From assembly GCA_017650255.1 (NCBI GenBank), contig JAGCFG010000067.1:1-10472 (forward strand): a stretch of DNA of 10,472 nt, given 5' to 3'. The notes below the pieces were generated by a model. It ran no database searches. It was given only the letters and a program-made list of their open reading frames with translations, and was not told the DNA's origin. The translations under genes and the position numbers were made by a program. Source of the DNA: Alphaproteobacteria bacterium. Lineage in GTDB: Bacteria > Pseudomonadota > Alphaproteobacteria > RF32 > CAG-239. This document shows, in pieces, positions 1-8,851 of this stretch; positions within the stretch are counted from its first letter, which is position 1; each line of letters opens with the position of its first letter.

Positions 1-83
1 AATTTTTTTATTTATACTAATTCAATTCAGTATCACCTATAACACAAAAATAGACAAAAATCAATCATTTTTTTGACAACTAC
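1..83. other. AT-rich stretch with no recognised gene
   Basis: This stretch downstream of the rpoBC terminator is very rich in A and T and carries no open frame or RNA gene that I can support. It probably belongs to the spacer before the next gene outside the window. Confidence 0.5.
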
Positions 84-120
84 AAAAAACAAATGACCGC
101 CTCAATAGAGACGGCCATTT
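84..120 (-). terminator. Intrinsic terminator of the rpoBC operon
   Basis: Read on the minus strand, positions 120-91 fold into a hairpin of two 13-nt arms closed by a TATT loop. The arms pair throughout, with two G-U pairs (AAATG/CATTT outside, CCG/CGG and CTC/GAG inside). The hairpin is followed on the minus strand by one G and six T at 89-84. It begins about 20 nt past the rpoC stop codon, where the end of the operon is expected. On the plus strand the hairpin runs into TTTTT at 118-122, so it may also stop transcription arriving from the left. Confidence 0.9.
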
Positions 121-140
121 TTATACAATTAGGAAAAGCC

Positions 141-3100
141 CTATTCTGCAGACTCAGTTTCAGCTTCTTCTTGAGGTTGAGCCTCAATTTGAGCTTGTTG
201 AGCCTCTTCACGCAAGGCAAGAATTTCCTTGTCGTTTTGAGCTGCAACACGTTTCAACGAGCGCAAAACAGTTCCTGTTCCTGCCGGAATCAAACGACCG
301 ACAATAACATTTTCCTTCAAACCTGTCAGTTTGTCGACTTTTCCTTCGACGGCAGCCTCGGTCAATACGCGAGTCGTCTCTTGGAAGGACGCGGCCGAAA
401 TAAAGGATTTTGTCTGCAGAGATGCTTTGGTAATACCGAGCAAAATCGGATCAGCCTCAGCCGGAACACCTCCCTCTGCAACTGTTTTTGCATTTTCTGC
501 CTCAAACACATCGCGGTCAACTTGTTCGCCGACAAGGAAAGTCGTATCATTAGGAACTCTAACTTCAACTTTGCGCAACATCTGCGAAACAATAACCTCA
601 ATATGCTTATCGTTAATCTTAACGCCTTGCAGACGATATACATCTTGCACTTCTTTAACCAGATATTCTGCCAGTTTTTCAACACCCAAAACGCGCAAAA
701 TATCATGAGGTGCAGGAGTTCCATCAACCAACATATCGCCTTTCTTGACGACATCGCCTTCCTGAACAGACAAGTGGCGTCCCTTCGGAATTAAATATTC
801 AACCGGCTCACCCTTCTGCGGAACAACCATAATGCGTTGTTTTGCTTTATAGTCTTTGCCAAACTCAACAACACCGTCAATATCGGATATAATGGATTGA
901 TCCTTCGGGTGACGAGCTTCAAACAACTCGGCAACACGCGGCAAACCACCGGTAATATCTTTTGTCTTAGAGCTTTCTCTCGGAATTCTCGCAACAACGT
1001 CACCAACCTTAACCTCGGCTCCGTTTTCAACCGAAATAATTGCACCGACAGACAGATAATAGCGAACATCTTTACCATTATCAAATGTAACCGGTTTGCC
1101 TTTTGCATCTTTGAGAACAATACTCGGCTTCAAGCTTGCAGAGTTTGTTCCGGTGTGCCAATCAATAACCACATTATCAACAACACCGGTTGTCTCATCG
1201 ACACGCTCTTCCAAAGAAACATTGGCAATCAAGTCAACCCATTCAACTTTACCGGCTTTTTCAGTAATTACCGGAACAGTAAACGGATCCCACTCGGCAA
1301 CCTTTTGTCCTTTTTTAACTTTGGCACCTTCTTTAACCAAAATTCTGGTACCATAAGGAACTTTGTGACGAGATTTTTCACGACCTTGAGCATCAACAAT
1401 AACAACCTCGCAGTTGCGTGCCAAAACAATTTCTACGCCTTCTGCATTGGTAATGGTATGTCCGTTTTCAAGCTTCAATTCGCCGGCAAAAGGAACCTCA
1501 ATGGTAGATTGCTCGGCCGACTTAGAAGCCGCACCACCAATGTGGAAGGTTCTCATGGTCAACTGTGTACCAGGCTCACCGATTGATTGTGCAGCAATAA
1601 CACCGACAGCCTCACCGATATTAACCGGAGTACCTCTGGCCAAATCACGACCATAGCAAGCTGCACAAATACCGTTTTTGCACTCGCAAGTCAAAACAGA
1701 TCTTATCTTAGCTTGTTCAACACCGGCTTTTTCAACCAAGTCAACATCGTTCTCATCAATAAGTTTGCCTTTCTTGACCAAAACAGCACCTGTTTCCGGA
1801 TGAACAATATCGTCCAAAATCGTACGGCCCAAAATGCGTTCACCGATAGAAACAATAACATTACCGCCCTCAACAACCGGACGAACAATAATGCCGCGCT
1901 CTGTTCCGCAATCTTGCTCAACGACAACAACATCTTGCGCCACATCGACCAAACGACGCGTCAAATAACCGGAGTTAGCGGTCTTCAACGCAGTATCGGC
2001 CAAACCTTTACGAGCACCGTGGGTAGAGTTAAAGTATTCCAACACCGTCAAACCTTCTTTAAAGTTTGAGATAATCGGTTGCTCAATAATTTCACCTGAC
2101 GGTTTTGCCATCAAACCGCGCATACCTGCAACTTGGCGCATTTGTGCGGCAGAACCGCGCGCACCGGAGTGAGCCATCATATAAACGGAGTTAATATAGC
2201 CATTTTCTGTCTTTGAAATATTCTTCATCATCTCATCGGCAACTTTATCAGTACAAGCCGCCCAAATATCGATAACTTTGTTATATTTCTCACCTTTGGT
2301 AATCAAACCATTTTGATATTGTTGCTCAAACTCTTTGACCTGTTTCTCTGTTTCTGCGATCAAAGTCTTCTTTGCTTCCGGCACAATCAAATCATCTTTA
2401 CCGAAAGAAATACCTGCTTTACAAGCATTTTGGAAACCAAGTGTCATCAAGCGGTCTACAAACATAACTGTTTCTTTCTGACCGCAGTGACGATAAATAA
2501 TATCAATAATCTCAGCGATTTCTTTCTTTTTAACCAAACGATTGACCAAAGAGAACGGAACATTTTTGTTTTCCGGCAAAATCTCTGCAACCATCAAACG
2601 ACCTGCGGTTGTGTCGACCAAGCCATATTTGCTCTCGCCGTTTTCATCAACATATTTAATACGGCACTTAATCTTACTGTGCATATCAATAACTTTTGCA
2701 TCCAACGCGAGCAACACCTCATTATAGTCAGCAAATATTGAACCTTCGCCTTTCAAACCATCGGCATCGTATGTAAGATAATAAATACCCAAAACCATGT
2801 CTTGTGTCGGCACAATAATCGGTTTACCCGAAGCCGGTGACAAAACATTGTTTGTAGACATCATCAAAACACGCGCTTCCAATTGAGCTTCAACAGACAA
2901 TGGAACGTGAACAGCCATTTGGTCACCATCAAAGTCCGCATTAAACGCGGTACAAACGAGCGGGTGCAGGTGAATTGCTTTACCCTCGACCAAAACCGGC
3001 TCAAAAGCTTGAATACCCAAACGGTGCAAAGTAGGCGCACGGTTCAACAATACCGGATGCTCTCTGATTACTTCTTCCAAAATATCCCAGACTTCCGGAC

Positions 3101-4319
3101 GCTCTTTTTCAACCATTCTTCTAGCAGCTTTGATTGTTGTAGCATGTCCGTAGAGTTCCAATTTTGCAAAAACGAAAGGCTTAAACAATTCCAAAGCCAT
3201 CTTCTTCGGCAAACCGCATTGTTGTAACTTAAGTTCAGGCCCAACGGTAATAACCGAACGACCAGAATAGTCAACACGTTTACCCAACAAGTTTTGACGG
3301 AAACGACCTTGTTTACCTTTGAGCATATCTGACAAAGATTTCAGAGGACGCTTGTTTGTACCGGTAATGGCACGCGAACGGCGACCATTATCAAACAAAG
3401 CATCAACAGATTCTTGCAACATTCTCTTTTCATTGCGAATAATAATGTCCGGAGCATGTAATTCAAGCAATCTCTTCAAACGATTGTTACGATTGATAAC
3501 ACGGCGATACAAATCGTTCAAATCAGATGTGGCAAAACGACCACCGTCCAAAGGAACCAAAGGACGCAACTCCGGAGGAATAACCGGCAAAACATCCAAA
3601 ATCATCCATTCCGGCTTGGTATTCGATTCGATAAAAGATTCAATAATCTTCAAACGTTTAACCAACTTTTTGCGTTTTGCTTCAGAGGGATTTTCTTTCA
3701 ATTCAGCACGAATTTCTTTACGAACTTCCTCCAAATCGATGGAAGCCAAAATCTCTTTAATAGCCTCTGCACCGATACCTGCTCTGAAAGAATCTTCACC
3801 ATACGTATCAATTGCATCTTGATATTGTTCTTCTGAAAGCAAATCATACATTCCCAGCGGGGTAAGTCCCGGCTCGATAACGATATAATTTTCAAAATAC
3901 AATACCTTTTCCAAAGATTTTACGCCGATATCTGTCAGCATAGAAATTCGTGACGGCAATGATTTCAAAAACCAAATGTGAGCAACCGGAGCTGCCAACT
4001 CAATATGGCCCATCCTCTCACGTCTGACACTCGACAATGTAACTTCAACACCGCACTTCTCGCAGACAATACCACGATATTTCATACGTTTATATTTTCC
4101 GCACAAGCATTCATAATCCTTTACCGGACCAAAAATGCGTGCACAGAACAAACCATCTTTCTCTGGCTTAAAAGTTCTATAGTTAATGGTTTCTGGCTTC
4201 TTAACTTCGCCATATGACCAAGAACGAATTTGTTCCGGAGATGCAATCGAAATTTTGATCTCGTCAAAAGAATCTCCATTAGCCGGTTGTTGGCCAAAAA
4301 ATTTCATAATTTCATTCAT
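141..4319 (-). CDS. rpoC: DNA-directed RNA polymerase subunit beta'
   Basis: Largest subunit of core RNA polymerase. It forms the clamp and holds the catalytic magnesium. The 1392 aa length is close to the 1407 aa of E. coli. The N-terminal zinc finger uses C71, C73, C86 and C89. The sigma-binding clamp helices lie near 260-310. The catalytic motif NADFDGDQM starts at N460, giving metal ligands D462, D464 and D466. The second zinc site is C804, C878, C885 and C888, with the same spacing as E. coli 814/888/895/898. The trigger loop includes M922, R923 and H926, and is followed by the proteobacterial insertion (about 935-1120) before the conserved C-terminal part. The tail is Gln/Glu rich. The start at 4319 gives the family N-terminus and sits 8 nt after a GGAG site. 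It lies 16 bp after rpoB, so the two are co-transcribed. Nothing is truncated. Confidence 0.99.
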   Translation of the reverse strand: MNEIMKFFGQQPANGDSFDEIKISIASPEQIRSWSYGEVKKPETINYRTFKPEKDGLFCARIFGPVKDYECLCGKYKRMKYRGIVCEKCGVEVTLSSVRRERMGHIELAAPVAHIWFLKSLPSRISMLTDIGVKSLEKVLYFENYIVIEPGLTPLGMYDLLSEEQYQDAIDTYGEDSFRAGIGAEAIKEILASIDLEEVRKEIRAELKENPSEAKRKKLVKRLKIIESFIESNTKPEWMILDVLPVIPPELRPLVPLDGGRFATSDLNDLYRRVINRNNRLKRLLELHAPDIIIRNEKRMLQESVDALFDNGRRSRAITGTNKRPLKSLSDMLKGKQGRFRQNLLGKRVDYSGRSVITVGPELKLQQCGLPKKMALELFKPFVFAKLELYGHATTIKAARRMVEKERPEVWDILEEVIREHPVLLNRAPTLHRLGIQAFEPVLVEGKAIHLHPLVCTAFNADFDGDQMAVHVPLSVEAQLEARVLMMSTNNVLSPASGKPIIVPTQDMVLGIYYLTYDADGLKGEGSIFADYNEVLLALDAKVIDMHSKIKCRIKYVDENGESKYGLVDTTAGRLMVAEILPENKNVPFSLVNRLVKKKEIAEIIDIIYRHCGQKETVMFVDRLMTLGFQNACKAGISFGKDDLIVPEAKKTLIAETEKQVKEFEQQYQNGLITKGEKYNKVIDIWAACTDKVADEMMKNISKTENGYINSVYMMAHSGARGSAAQMRQVAGMRGLMAKPSGEIIEQPIISNFKEGLTVLEYFNSTHGARKGLADTALKTANSGYLTRRLVDVAQDVVVVEQDCGTERGIIVRPVVEGGNVIVSIGERILGRTILDDIVHPETGAVLVKKGKLIDENDVDLVEKAGVEQAKIRSVLTCECKNGICAACYGRDLARGTPVNIGEAVGVIAAQSIGEPGTQLTMRTFHIGGAASKSAEQSTIEVPFAGELKLENGHTITNAEGVEIVLARNCEVVIVDAQGREKSRHKVPYGTRILVKEGAKVKKGQKVAEWDPFTVPVITEKAGKVEWVDLIANVSLEERVDETTGVVDNVVIDWHTGTNSASLKPSIVLKDAKGKPVTFDNGKDVRYYLSVGAIISVENGAEVKVGDVVARIPRESSKTKDITGGLPRVAELFEARHPKDQSIISDIDGVVEFGKDYKAKQRIMVVPQKGEPVEYLIPKGRHLSVQEGDVVKKGDMLVDGTPAPHDILRVLGVEKLAEYLVKEVQDVYRLQGVKINDKHIEVIVSQMLRKVEVRVPNDTTFLVGEQVDRDVFEAENAKTVAEGGVPAEADPILLGITKASLQTKSFISAASFQETTRVLTEAAVEGKVDKLTGLKENVIVGRLIPAGTGTVLRSLKRVAAQNDKEILALREEAQQAQIEAQPQEEAETESAE

Positions 4320-4335
4320 ATTTTTATCTCCAGAC
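4320..4335 (-). promoter_or_regulatory. rpoB-rpoC spacer with rpoC ribosome binding site
   Basis: The 16-bp gap between the rpoB stop and the rpoC start contains GGAG (minus strand), 8 nt before the ATG. This spacing decides the rpoC start. The alternative Met at residue 5 would lie about 20 nt from the site. No promoter or terminator fits in the gap, which supports a single rpoBC transcript. Confidence 0.8.
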
Positions 4336-7300
4336 CTAAATTGCTTCGTTCAAAAGTTCTACGTTTAAGCATAGTGACTTAATCTCTTTAACCAAAACAT
4401 TAAATGATTCAGGAACACCTGCTTCAAAACCTTCTTCTCCGCGGACAATTGCCTCATAAACTTTGGTTCTTCCGGCAACATCATCGGACTTAACGGTCAA
4501 CATTTCTTGCAAAGTATAGGCCGCACCATAAGCCTGCAAAGCCCAAACTTCCATTTCACCGAAACGTTGTCCACCAAATTGAGCCTTACCGCCCAAAGGT
4601 TGTTGTGTAACCAAAGAATACGGACCAACTGAACGTGCGTGCATTTTCTCGTCAACGATGTGGTGCAACTTGATCATATAAATTATACCCACAGTCACTT
4701 TACGATCAAACTTCTCGCCTGTACGTCCGTCATACAAATCAATCTGTCCGGAGGTTGGCAGTCCTGCCATCTCAAGCATGCGGTTAATATCATCTCCATG
4801 AGCACCGTCAAATACCGGTGTTGCCATTGGAATACCGTTTTTGACATGAGAAATCATCTCAACTTTTTCTTCATTGCTCATTGTGGCAATTTGCTTTTTA
4901 TACTGTTTCTCACCATAAATTTCTTTCAATTTATTGTTCAATTCAGCAATTGTTGCCTCTCCGCGTTTATACTGTTCGCACATCTCGTTAAGCTGACGAC
5001 CGAGTTCTTTTGCCGCCCATCCGAGGTGAGTTTCCAAAATTTGTCCCACGTTCATACGAGATGGCACACCCAACGGATTCAAAACAATATCAACCGGAGT
5101 GCCGTCTTCCATATAAGGCATATCCTGCAAAGGCAAAACTCTTGAAATTGTACCTTTGTTTCCGTGACGTCCTGCCAACTTATCACCGGTTTGCATTTTA
5201 CGCTTTGTAGCAATAAATACTTTTACGGCTTTCAAAACACCAGGCAACAAGTCATCTCCGCGTTGAACCTTCTCAACCTTGTCGTCAAAATGCTTCTTAA
5301 CGCCTTCAACACGTACGTCATAAGCTGTAATAAACTCTTCAACCTTAGACATAACGCTTTCATCTTTAACGACAATTTTTCTCCATTGCGAAGAAGGAAT
5401 AGCTTCAAAATCTTTCGCTTTCAAAACAGTCTTCTTGGCAATTCCCTTCGGAGCATCAACAACGGTTTGTCCCATCAACATAGACTTAAGACGTTCTTCG
5501 AAAATGCTGCGAATAATAGCAATTTCGTCATCTCTGTCTTTTGCCAACTGGGAAATCTCTTGTTGTTCAATAGCCAAAGCACGCTCGTCTTTTTCAACAC
5601 CGCGACGAGAAAATACTTGAACATCAACAACAATACCTTCAATACCCGGCTGAACGCGCAAAGAAGTATCGCGAACATCACTGGCTTTTTCACCAAAGAT
5701 AGCTCTCAATAACTTCTCTTCAGGTGTAACCGGAGATTCGCCTTTCGGGGTAACTTTACCAACCAAAATATCACCGGCCTTAACCTCAGCACCAATATAA
5801 ACTATACCGGCTTCATCGAGGTTTTTCAAAGCTTCCTCACCAACATTCGGAATATCACGAGTAATCTCTTCTTGACCAAGCTTGGTATCGCGAGCCATAA
5901 CCTCAAATTCTTCAATATGCAAGGAGGTCAATACATCATCGCGTGAAACTCTTTCAGAAAGCAAAATAGCATCCTCATAGTTCAAACCATTCCACGGCAT
6001 AAAGGCAACCAGCATATTTTTACCCAAAGCCAGCTCGCCCATATCAGTACAAGGTCCGTCGGCCATAATATCACCGGCTTTAACCTCATCACCTACTTTG
6101 ACCAAAGGAACTTGGTTGATGCATGTATTTTGGTTTGAACGACGGAATTTCTGCAATTTATAAATTTCAACACCAACATCGTGTGAATCTTTGCTTTGTG
6201 AACGAACAACAATTCTGTTAGCATCCACTGCATCGACCACACCATCATATTTACAAACAACTGTAGCACCTGAATCTTTTGCAACTGTTGCTTCCATACC
6301 TGTTCCAACCAGCGGAGCCTCAGAACGCAAAAGCGGCACACCTTGACGTTGCATGTTAGATCCCATCAATGCGCGGTTAGCGTCATCATTTTCCAAAAAC
6401 GGAATAAGTGCCGCAGCAACCGAAACCAATTGTTGCGGAGCAACGTCAATAAAATTAATTTCTTCAGGAGTTGCAAACTCAAATTCACCGGCCTTGCGGC
6501 AAGCAATCGTATCTTTTACAAAATTACCTTTTTCATTAACTTCAGCATTAGCCTCTGCGATAATATACTTTCCTTCTTCATCGGCAGAAAGATATACAAC
6601 TTCATCGGTAACTTTACCCTTTACAACTTTGCGATATGGACACTCAATAAATCCATATTTATTGATACGGGCATACGTTGACAAAGAGTTAATCAAACCG
6701 ATGTTTGGACCTTCAGGACTTTCAATCGGGCAAATACGACCGTAGTGAGTAGGATGCACGTCGCGCACCTCAAAACCGGCGCGGTCACGAGACAAACCAC
6801 CAGGTCCCAAAGCCGAAAGACGACGTTTGTGTGTAATCTCTGACAATGGGTTGTTTTGGTCCATAAATTGTGAAAGCTGAGAAGAACCGAAAAATTCTCT
6901 AATAACCGAAGCAATCGGCTTAGCATTTACCAAATCTTGCGGCTTTACATTATTCAGAACCTCTGCGCTCATTCTCTCTTTGATGGCTCTTTCCATACGC
7001 AACAAACCCATGCGATATTGATTTTCCATCAACTCACCGACAGAACGAACACGACGGTTGCCCAAGTGGTCAATATCATCAACTGTTCCTTGTCCATCAC
7101 GCAATTCTACCAAATGTTTTACAATACGCAAAATATCACCTTTGCGCAGTGTACGACACGTATCTGGAGCCTCATCAAATGGGATATCCAAAGCCGTATT
7201 CAATTTTACACGGCCGACAGAAGACAAATCATAGCGTTCATTATCAAAGAACAAGCCCTTAAACAATTGATCTGCAGCCTCATAAGTTGCCGGCTCACCA

Positions 7301-8499
7301 GGACGCATAACACGATATACATCAAGCAAAGCCTCTTCGCGACAATGGTTCTTGTCAACCTCTAAAGTATTACGAATATAAGGACCAACATTTACATAAT
7401 CAATATAAAGAGTCTTAATCTCATTAATTTTTGCAGCTCTGATATTTTCCAACAACTCAGAAGTAATCTCAGCACCGGCATCAGCCAAAATCTCACCGGT
7501 TTTAGCATTTACTATTGCTTTTGCCAAAAACTTGCCGATAAGACGATTATCATCAACTCTATAAAACTCCAACCCATCATCCTGCAACTTTTTAGCTGCA
7601 CGCAAAGCAAGTTTTTTACCCTGCTCTGCAACAACTTTTCCGGTCTTTGCATTAACCAGATCAAACTGCAATTTAATACCTTTGAAACGCTCCGGCACAA
7701 ACTTGACTTTCCAAGCCTTTTTATCAGCCGAATATTCTTCCGTCTCATAAAAATATTCCAAAATTTCTTCTTTATCCATACCTTTAACTTCGGCACGGTC
7801 AATTTTTTTGCCTTCTTTGGCCAATTTCTTCAATTTTTCTTCTGTTTCTTTAGAATACAAAGAATACAAAATTGATGTAATCGGCAACTTGCGGCGGCGG
7901 TCAATACGAGCGTACAACAAATCTTTTGCATCAAACTCAAAATCAAGCCAAGAACCGCGATAAGGAATAACTCTTGCCGCAAACAAATATTTTCCCGAGG
8001 CAACAGTTTTACCTTTATCATTGTCAAAGAACACACCAGGAGAACGGTGCATTTGTGAAACCACAACGCGCTCTGTTCCGTTAATAATAAAAGTACCTTT
8101 TTCGGTCATCAACGGCAAATCGCCCATATAGACATCTTGTTCCTTAATATCGTGAATGGACTTTGAACCTGTGGCCTCATCAATATCCCAAACGATCAAA
8201 CGCAAAGTAGCTTTTACCGGAGCAGCATAATTCAAATCACGCTTAATGCATTCATCAACATCATATTTTGGAGCTTCCAACTCATATTTTACAAACTCCA
8301 ACTCACCTGTTCCGGAAAAATCTTTAATTGGAAAAATAGATTTAAACACTTCGTCCAAACCAAACTCACAGCCTTCGCCGTTGATAAAACTATCATAAGA
8401 AGAGGTTTGAACACCAATCAAACTCGGCATCTCTGACACAGCATCAATTCTGCCGAAATTCTTTCTTACACGTTTTTTGCTCGTATAAGATTCTTTCAT
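4336..8499 (-). CDS. rpoB: DNA-directed RNA polymerase subunit beta
   Basis: Second-largest subunit of core RNA polymerase, which lines the active-site cleft and is the target of rifampicin. At 1387 aa it is longer than E. coli beta (1342 aa). Part of the extra length is an insertion with an internal duplication near residues 280-350, as in other alphaproteobacteria. The rifampicin pocket is intact: D547, H557 and S562 correspond to E. coli D516, H526 and S531. The active-site EDA motif has E842 and D843 (E. coli 813/814). The conserved lysines of [12 protein letters not shown] are K1107 and K1115 (E. coli 1065/1073). The start is fixed by the typical N-terminus ([15 protein letters not shown]) and by a GGGGA site 7 nt upstream. 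It is the first gene of the rpoBC operon in this window. Rifampicin sensitivity is inferred from the pocket sequence, not measured. Confidence 0.99.
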   Translation of the reverse strand: MKESYTSKKRVRKNFGRIDAVSEMPSLIGVQTSSYDSFINGEGCEFGLDEVFKSIFPIKDFSGTGELEFVKYELEAPKYDVDECIKRDLNYAAPVKATLRLIVWDIDEATGSKSIHDIKEQDVYMGDLPLMTEKGTFIINGTERVVVSQMHRSPGVFFDNDKGKTVASGKYLFAARVIPYRGSWLDFEFDAKDLLYARIDRRRKLPITSILYSLYSKETEEKLKKLAKEGKKIDRAEVKGMDKEEILEYFYETEEYSADKKAWKVKFVPERFKGIKLQFDLVNAKTGKVVAEQGKKLALRAAKKLQDDGLEFYRVDDNRLIGKFLAKAIVNAKTGEILADAGAEITSELLENIRAAKINEIKTLYIDYVNVGPYIRNTLEVDKNHCREEALLDVYRVMRPGEPATYEAADQLFKGLFFDNERYDLSSVGRVKLNTALDIPFDEAPDTCRTLRKGDILRIVKHLVELRDGQGTVDDIDHLGNRRVRSVGELMENQYRMGLLRMERAIKERMSAEVLNNVKPQDLVNAKPIASVIREFFGSSQLSQFMDQNNPLSEITHKRRLSALGPGGLSRDRAGFEVRDVHPTHYGRICPIESPEGPNIGLINSLSTYARINKYGFIECPYRKVVKGKVTDEVVYLSADEEGKYIIAEANAEVNEKGNFVKDTIACRKAGEFEFATPEEINFIDVAPQQLVSVAAALIPFLENDDANRALMGSNMQRQGVPLLRSEAPLVGTGMEATVAKDSGATVVCKYDGVVDAVDANRIVVRSQSKDSHDVGVEIYKLQKFRRSNQNTCINQVPLVKVGDEVKAGDIMADGPCTDMGELALGKNMLVAFMPWNGLNYEDAILLSERVSRDDVLTSLHIEEFEVMARDTKLGQEEITRDIPNVGEEALKNLDEAGIVYIGAEVKAGDILVGKVTPKGESPVTPEEKLLRAIFGEKASDVRDTSLRVQPGIEGIVVDVQVFSRRGVEKDERALAIEQQEISQLAKDRDDEIAIIRSIFEERLKSMLMGQTVVDAPKGIAKKTVLKAKDFEAIPSSQWRKIVVKDESVMSKVEEFITAYDVRVEGVKKHFDDKVEKVQRGDDLLPGVLKAVKVFIATKRKMQTGDKLAGRHGNKGTISRVLPLQDMPYMEDGTPVDIVLNPLGVPSRMNVGQILETHLGWAAKELGRQLNEMCEQYKRGEATIAELNNKLKEIYGEKQYKKQIATMSNEEKVEMISHVKNGIPMATPVFDGAHGDDINRMLEMAGLPTSGQIDLYDGRTGEKFDRKVTVGIIYMIKLHHIVDEKMHARSVGPYSLVTQQPLGGKAQFGGQRFGEMEVWALQAYGAAYTLQEMLTVKSDDVAGRTKVYEAIVRGEEGFEAGVPESFNVLVKEIKSLCLNVELLNEAI
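7444..7662 (-). repeat. Internal duplication in the beta subunit insertion
   Basis: Within rpoB, residues about 280-298 ([19 protein letters not shown]) recur in diverged form about 48 residues later at 328-346 ([19 protein letters not shown]). The shared core is VNAKTG followed by a hydrophobic pair, then A and G. The repeat sits in the lineage-specific insertion of alphaproteobacterial beta. From memory, the same two-copy pattern is found in other members of the class, so it is a lineage marker rather than a new event. Confidence 0.7.
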
Positions 8500-8585
8500 T
8501 TCAATATCCCCATGGTTATATTCTGCGACAATACTGTCATATAAAAAATGAACCCCGACCGCAGAAGGTTAAAAAAAACTGATTT

Positions 8586-8633
8586 AAAAAAGAAAAATCC
8601 CATCAAACCATTGGCACGATTGGCCCCTTGATG
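8586..8633 (-). terminator. Terminator-like hairpin in the rpoB leader (possible attenuator)
   Basis: On the minus strand CATCAA (8633-8628) pairs with TTGATG (8606-8601). A G-U pair, an internal loop and a short GGC/GCC helix lie inside. Three bases later comes a T-tract, TTTTTCTTTTTT (8597-8586). The arrangement is that of an intrinsic terminator, but the stem is weak and interrupted. It lies about 90-135 nt upstream of the rpoB start and downstream of the candidate promoter, so partial read-through (attenuation) is a possible role. It could also be a remnant terminator from a lost upstream gene. Confidence 0.35.
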
Positions 8634-8648
8634 AGCAGAAATAAAATA

Positions 8649-8660
8649 ATTGCATGCAAT
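8649..8660. repeat. 12-bp perfect palindrome ATTGCATGCAAT
   Basis: A perfect 12-bp palindrome lies in the rpoB leader, just downstream of the candidate rpoB promoter and only 2 bp from a second inverted repeat. As DNA it could be an operator for a dimeric regulator; as RNA it could form a small stem. No regulator can be named. Confidence 0.4.
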
Positions 8661-8662
8661 CA

Positions 8663-8675
8663 CCGCGATTCGCGG
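8663..8675. repeat. Inverted repeat CCGCG-ATT-CGCGG
   Basis: Two perfect 5-bp GC-only arms flank a 3-base centre, in a region that is otherwise AT-rich. The repeat sits in the predicted 5' untranslated leader of rpoB, about 10 nt past the expected transcription start. It may be an RNA stabilising stem or an operator. There is no T-tract after it, so it is not a terminator. Confidence 0.45.
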
Positions 8676-8690
8676 ATAAAATTTGAGCGG

Positions 8691-8719
8691 ATAATGACTC
8701 ACTTTTTCGATTCTTGCAA
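8691..8719 (-). promoter_or_regulatory. Candidate sigma-70 type promoter for rpoBC
   Basis: On the minus strand TTGCAA (8719-8714) and CATTAT (8696-8691) are separated by exactly 17 bp, each matching the vegetative consensus at four of six bases. Transcription would start near 8684 and give a leader of about 185 nt. Other weak combinations exist in the very AT-rich stretch at 8726-8775 (for example TTCAAA-N16-TATTAT), so the exact promoter is uncertain. rpoBC could also have more than one. Confidence 0.4.
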
Positions 8720-8793
8720 GCAAAAAACAAAAAAATTATATAATATTACATAAAACCTTTATTTGAACCGCAATCTCTCCGATTCGCTATTCC

Positions 8794-8821
8794 TTGACAA
8801 AACTGGCAAAAAATGTATCAT
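8794..8821 (+). promoter_or_regulatory. Near-consensus sigma-70 promoter of the divergent gene
   Basis: A perfect TTGACA (8794-8799) is followed after 16 bp by TATCAT (8816-8821), which matches the -10 consensus at five of six bases. Transcription would start near 8828, leaving a short leader of about 24 nt before the ATG at 8852. This suggests constitutive, fairly strong vegetative expression, unless a regulator binds the intergenic palindromes. Confidence 0.65.
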
Positions 8822-8840
8822 ACTTATATATAAGCTTTGC

Positions 8841-8846
8841 AGAGGG
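8841..8846 (+). promoter_or_regulatory. Ribosome binding site of the divergent gene
   Basis: AGAGGG lies 5 nt before the ATG at 8852. Together with the in-frame stop at 8831, this leaves no credible earlier start. Confidence 0.75.
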
Positions 8847-8851
8847 AAAAT

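Larger units (their letters stand above)
8500..8851. other. Divergent intergenic region between rpoB and the metallopeptidase-like gene
   Basis: This 352-bp spacer separates two genes read in opposite directions. It contains the rpoB leader with its ribosome site (GGGGA, minus strand, about 8508-8512) and a T-rich stretch with a terminator-like hairpin. It also contains two short palindromes, a candidate rpoB promoter and, at the right end, a near-consensus promoter for the rightward gene. I see no tRNA, known riboswitch or convincing small gene. There is no rplL coding sequence here, although rplL commonly precedes rpoB in bacteria. Confidence 0.7.

Noticed and set aside
73..101. A TTGACA box on the plus strand downstream of rpoC
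   Set aside because: At a 17-bp spacing the -10 position falls in GC-rich terminator sequence (ACCGCC), so no promoter can be supported.
93..1586. Long plus-strand open frames of 233 and 249 codons antisense to rpoC
   Set aside because: They lie fully or almost fully opposite a highly conserved gene. They are rich in Asn, Phe, Cys and Gln, as expected of a reverse frame, and have no convincing ribosome site.
6780..6900. Possible rifampicin-resistance substitution (Leu in place of Ile at the position matching E. coli I530)
   Set aside because: Leu is the wild-type residue at this place in other bacteria such as mycobacteria, and the residues commonly mutated (D516, H526 and S531 in E. coli numbering) are unchanged.
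8496..8723. A 75-codon minus-strand frame whose TGA overlaps the rpoB ATG, suggesting a translationally coupled leader peptide
   Set aside because: Its start lies upstream of the best candidate transcription start. Its sequence is shaped by poly-T runs (a string of Phe), it resembles no family, and it crosses the hairpin and palindromes. The stop/start overlap is probably chance.
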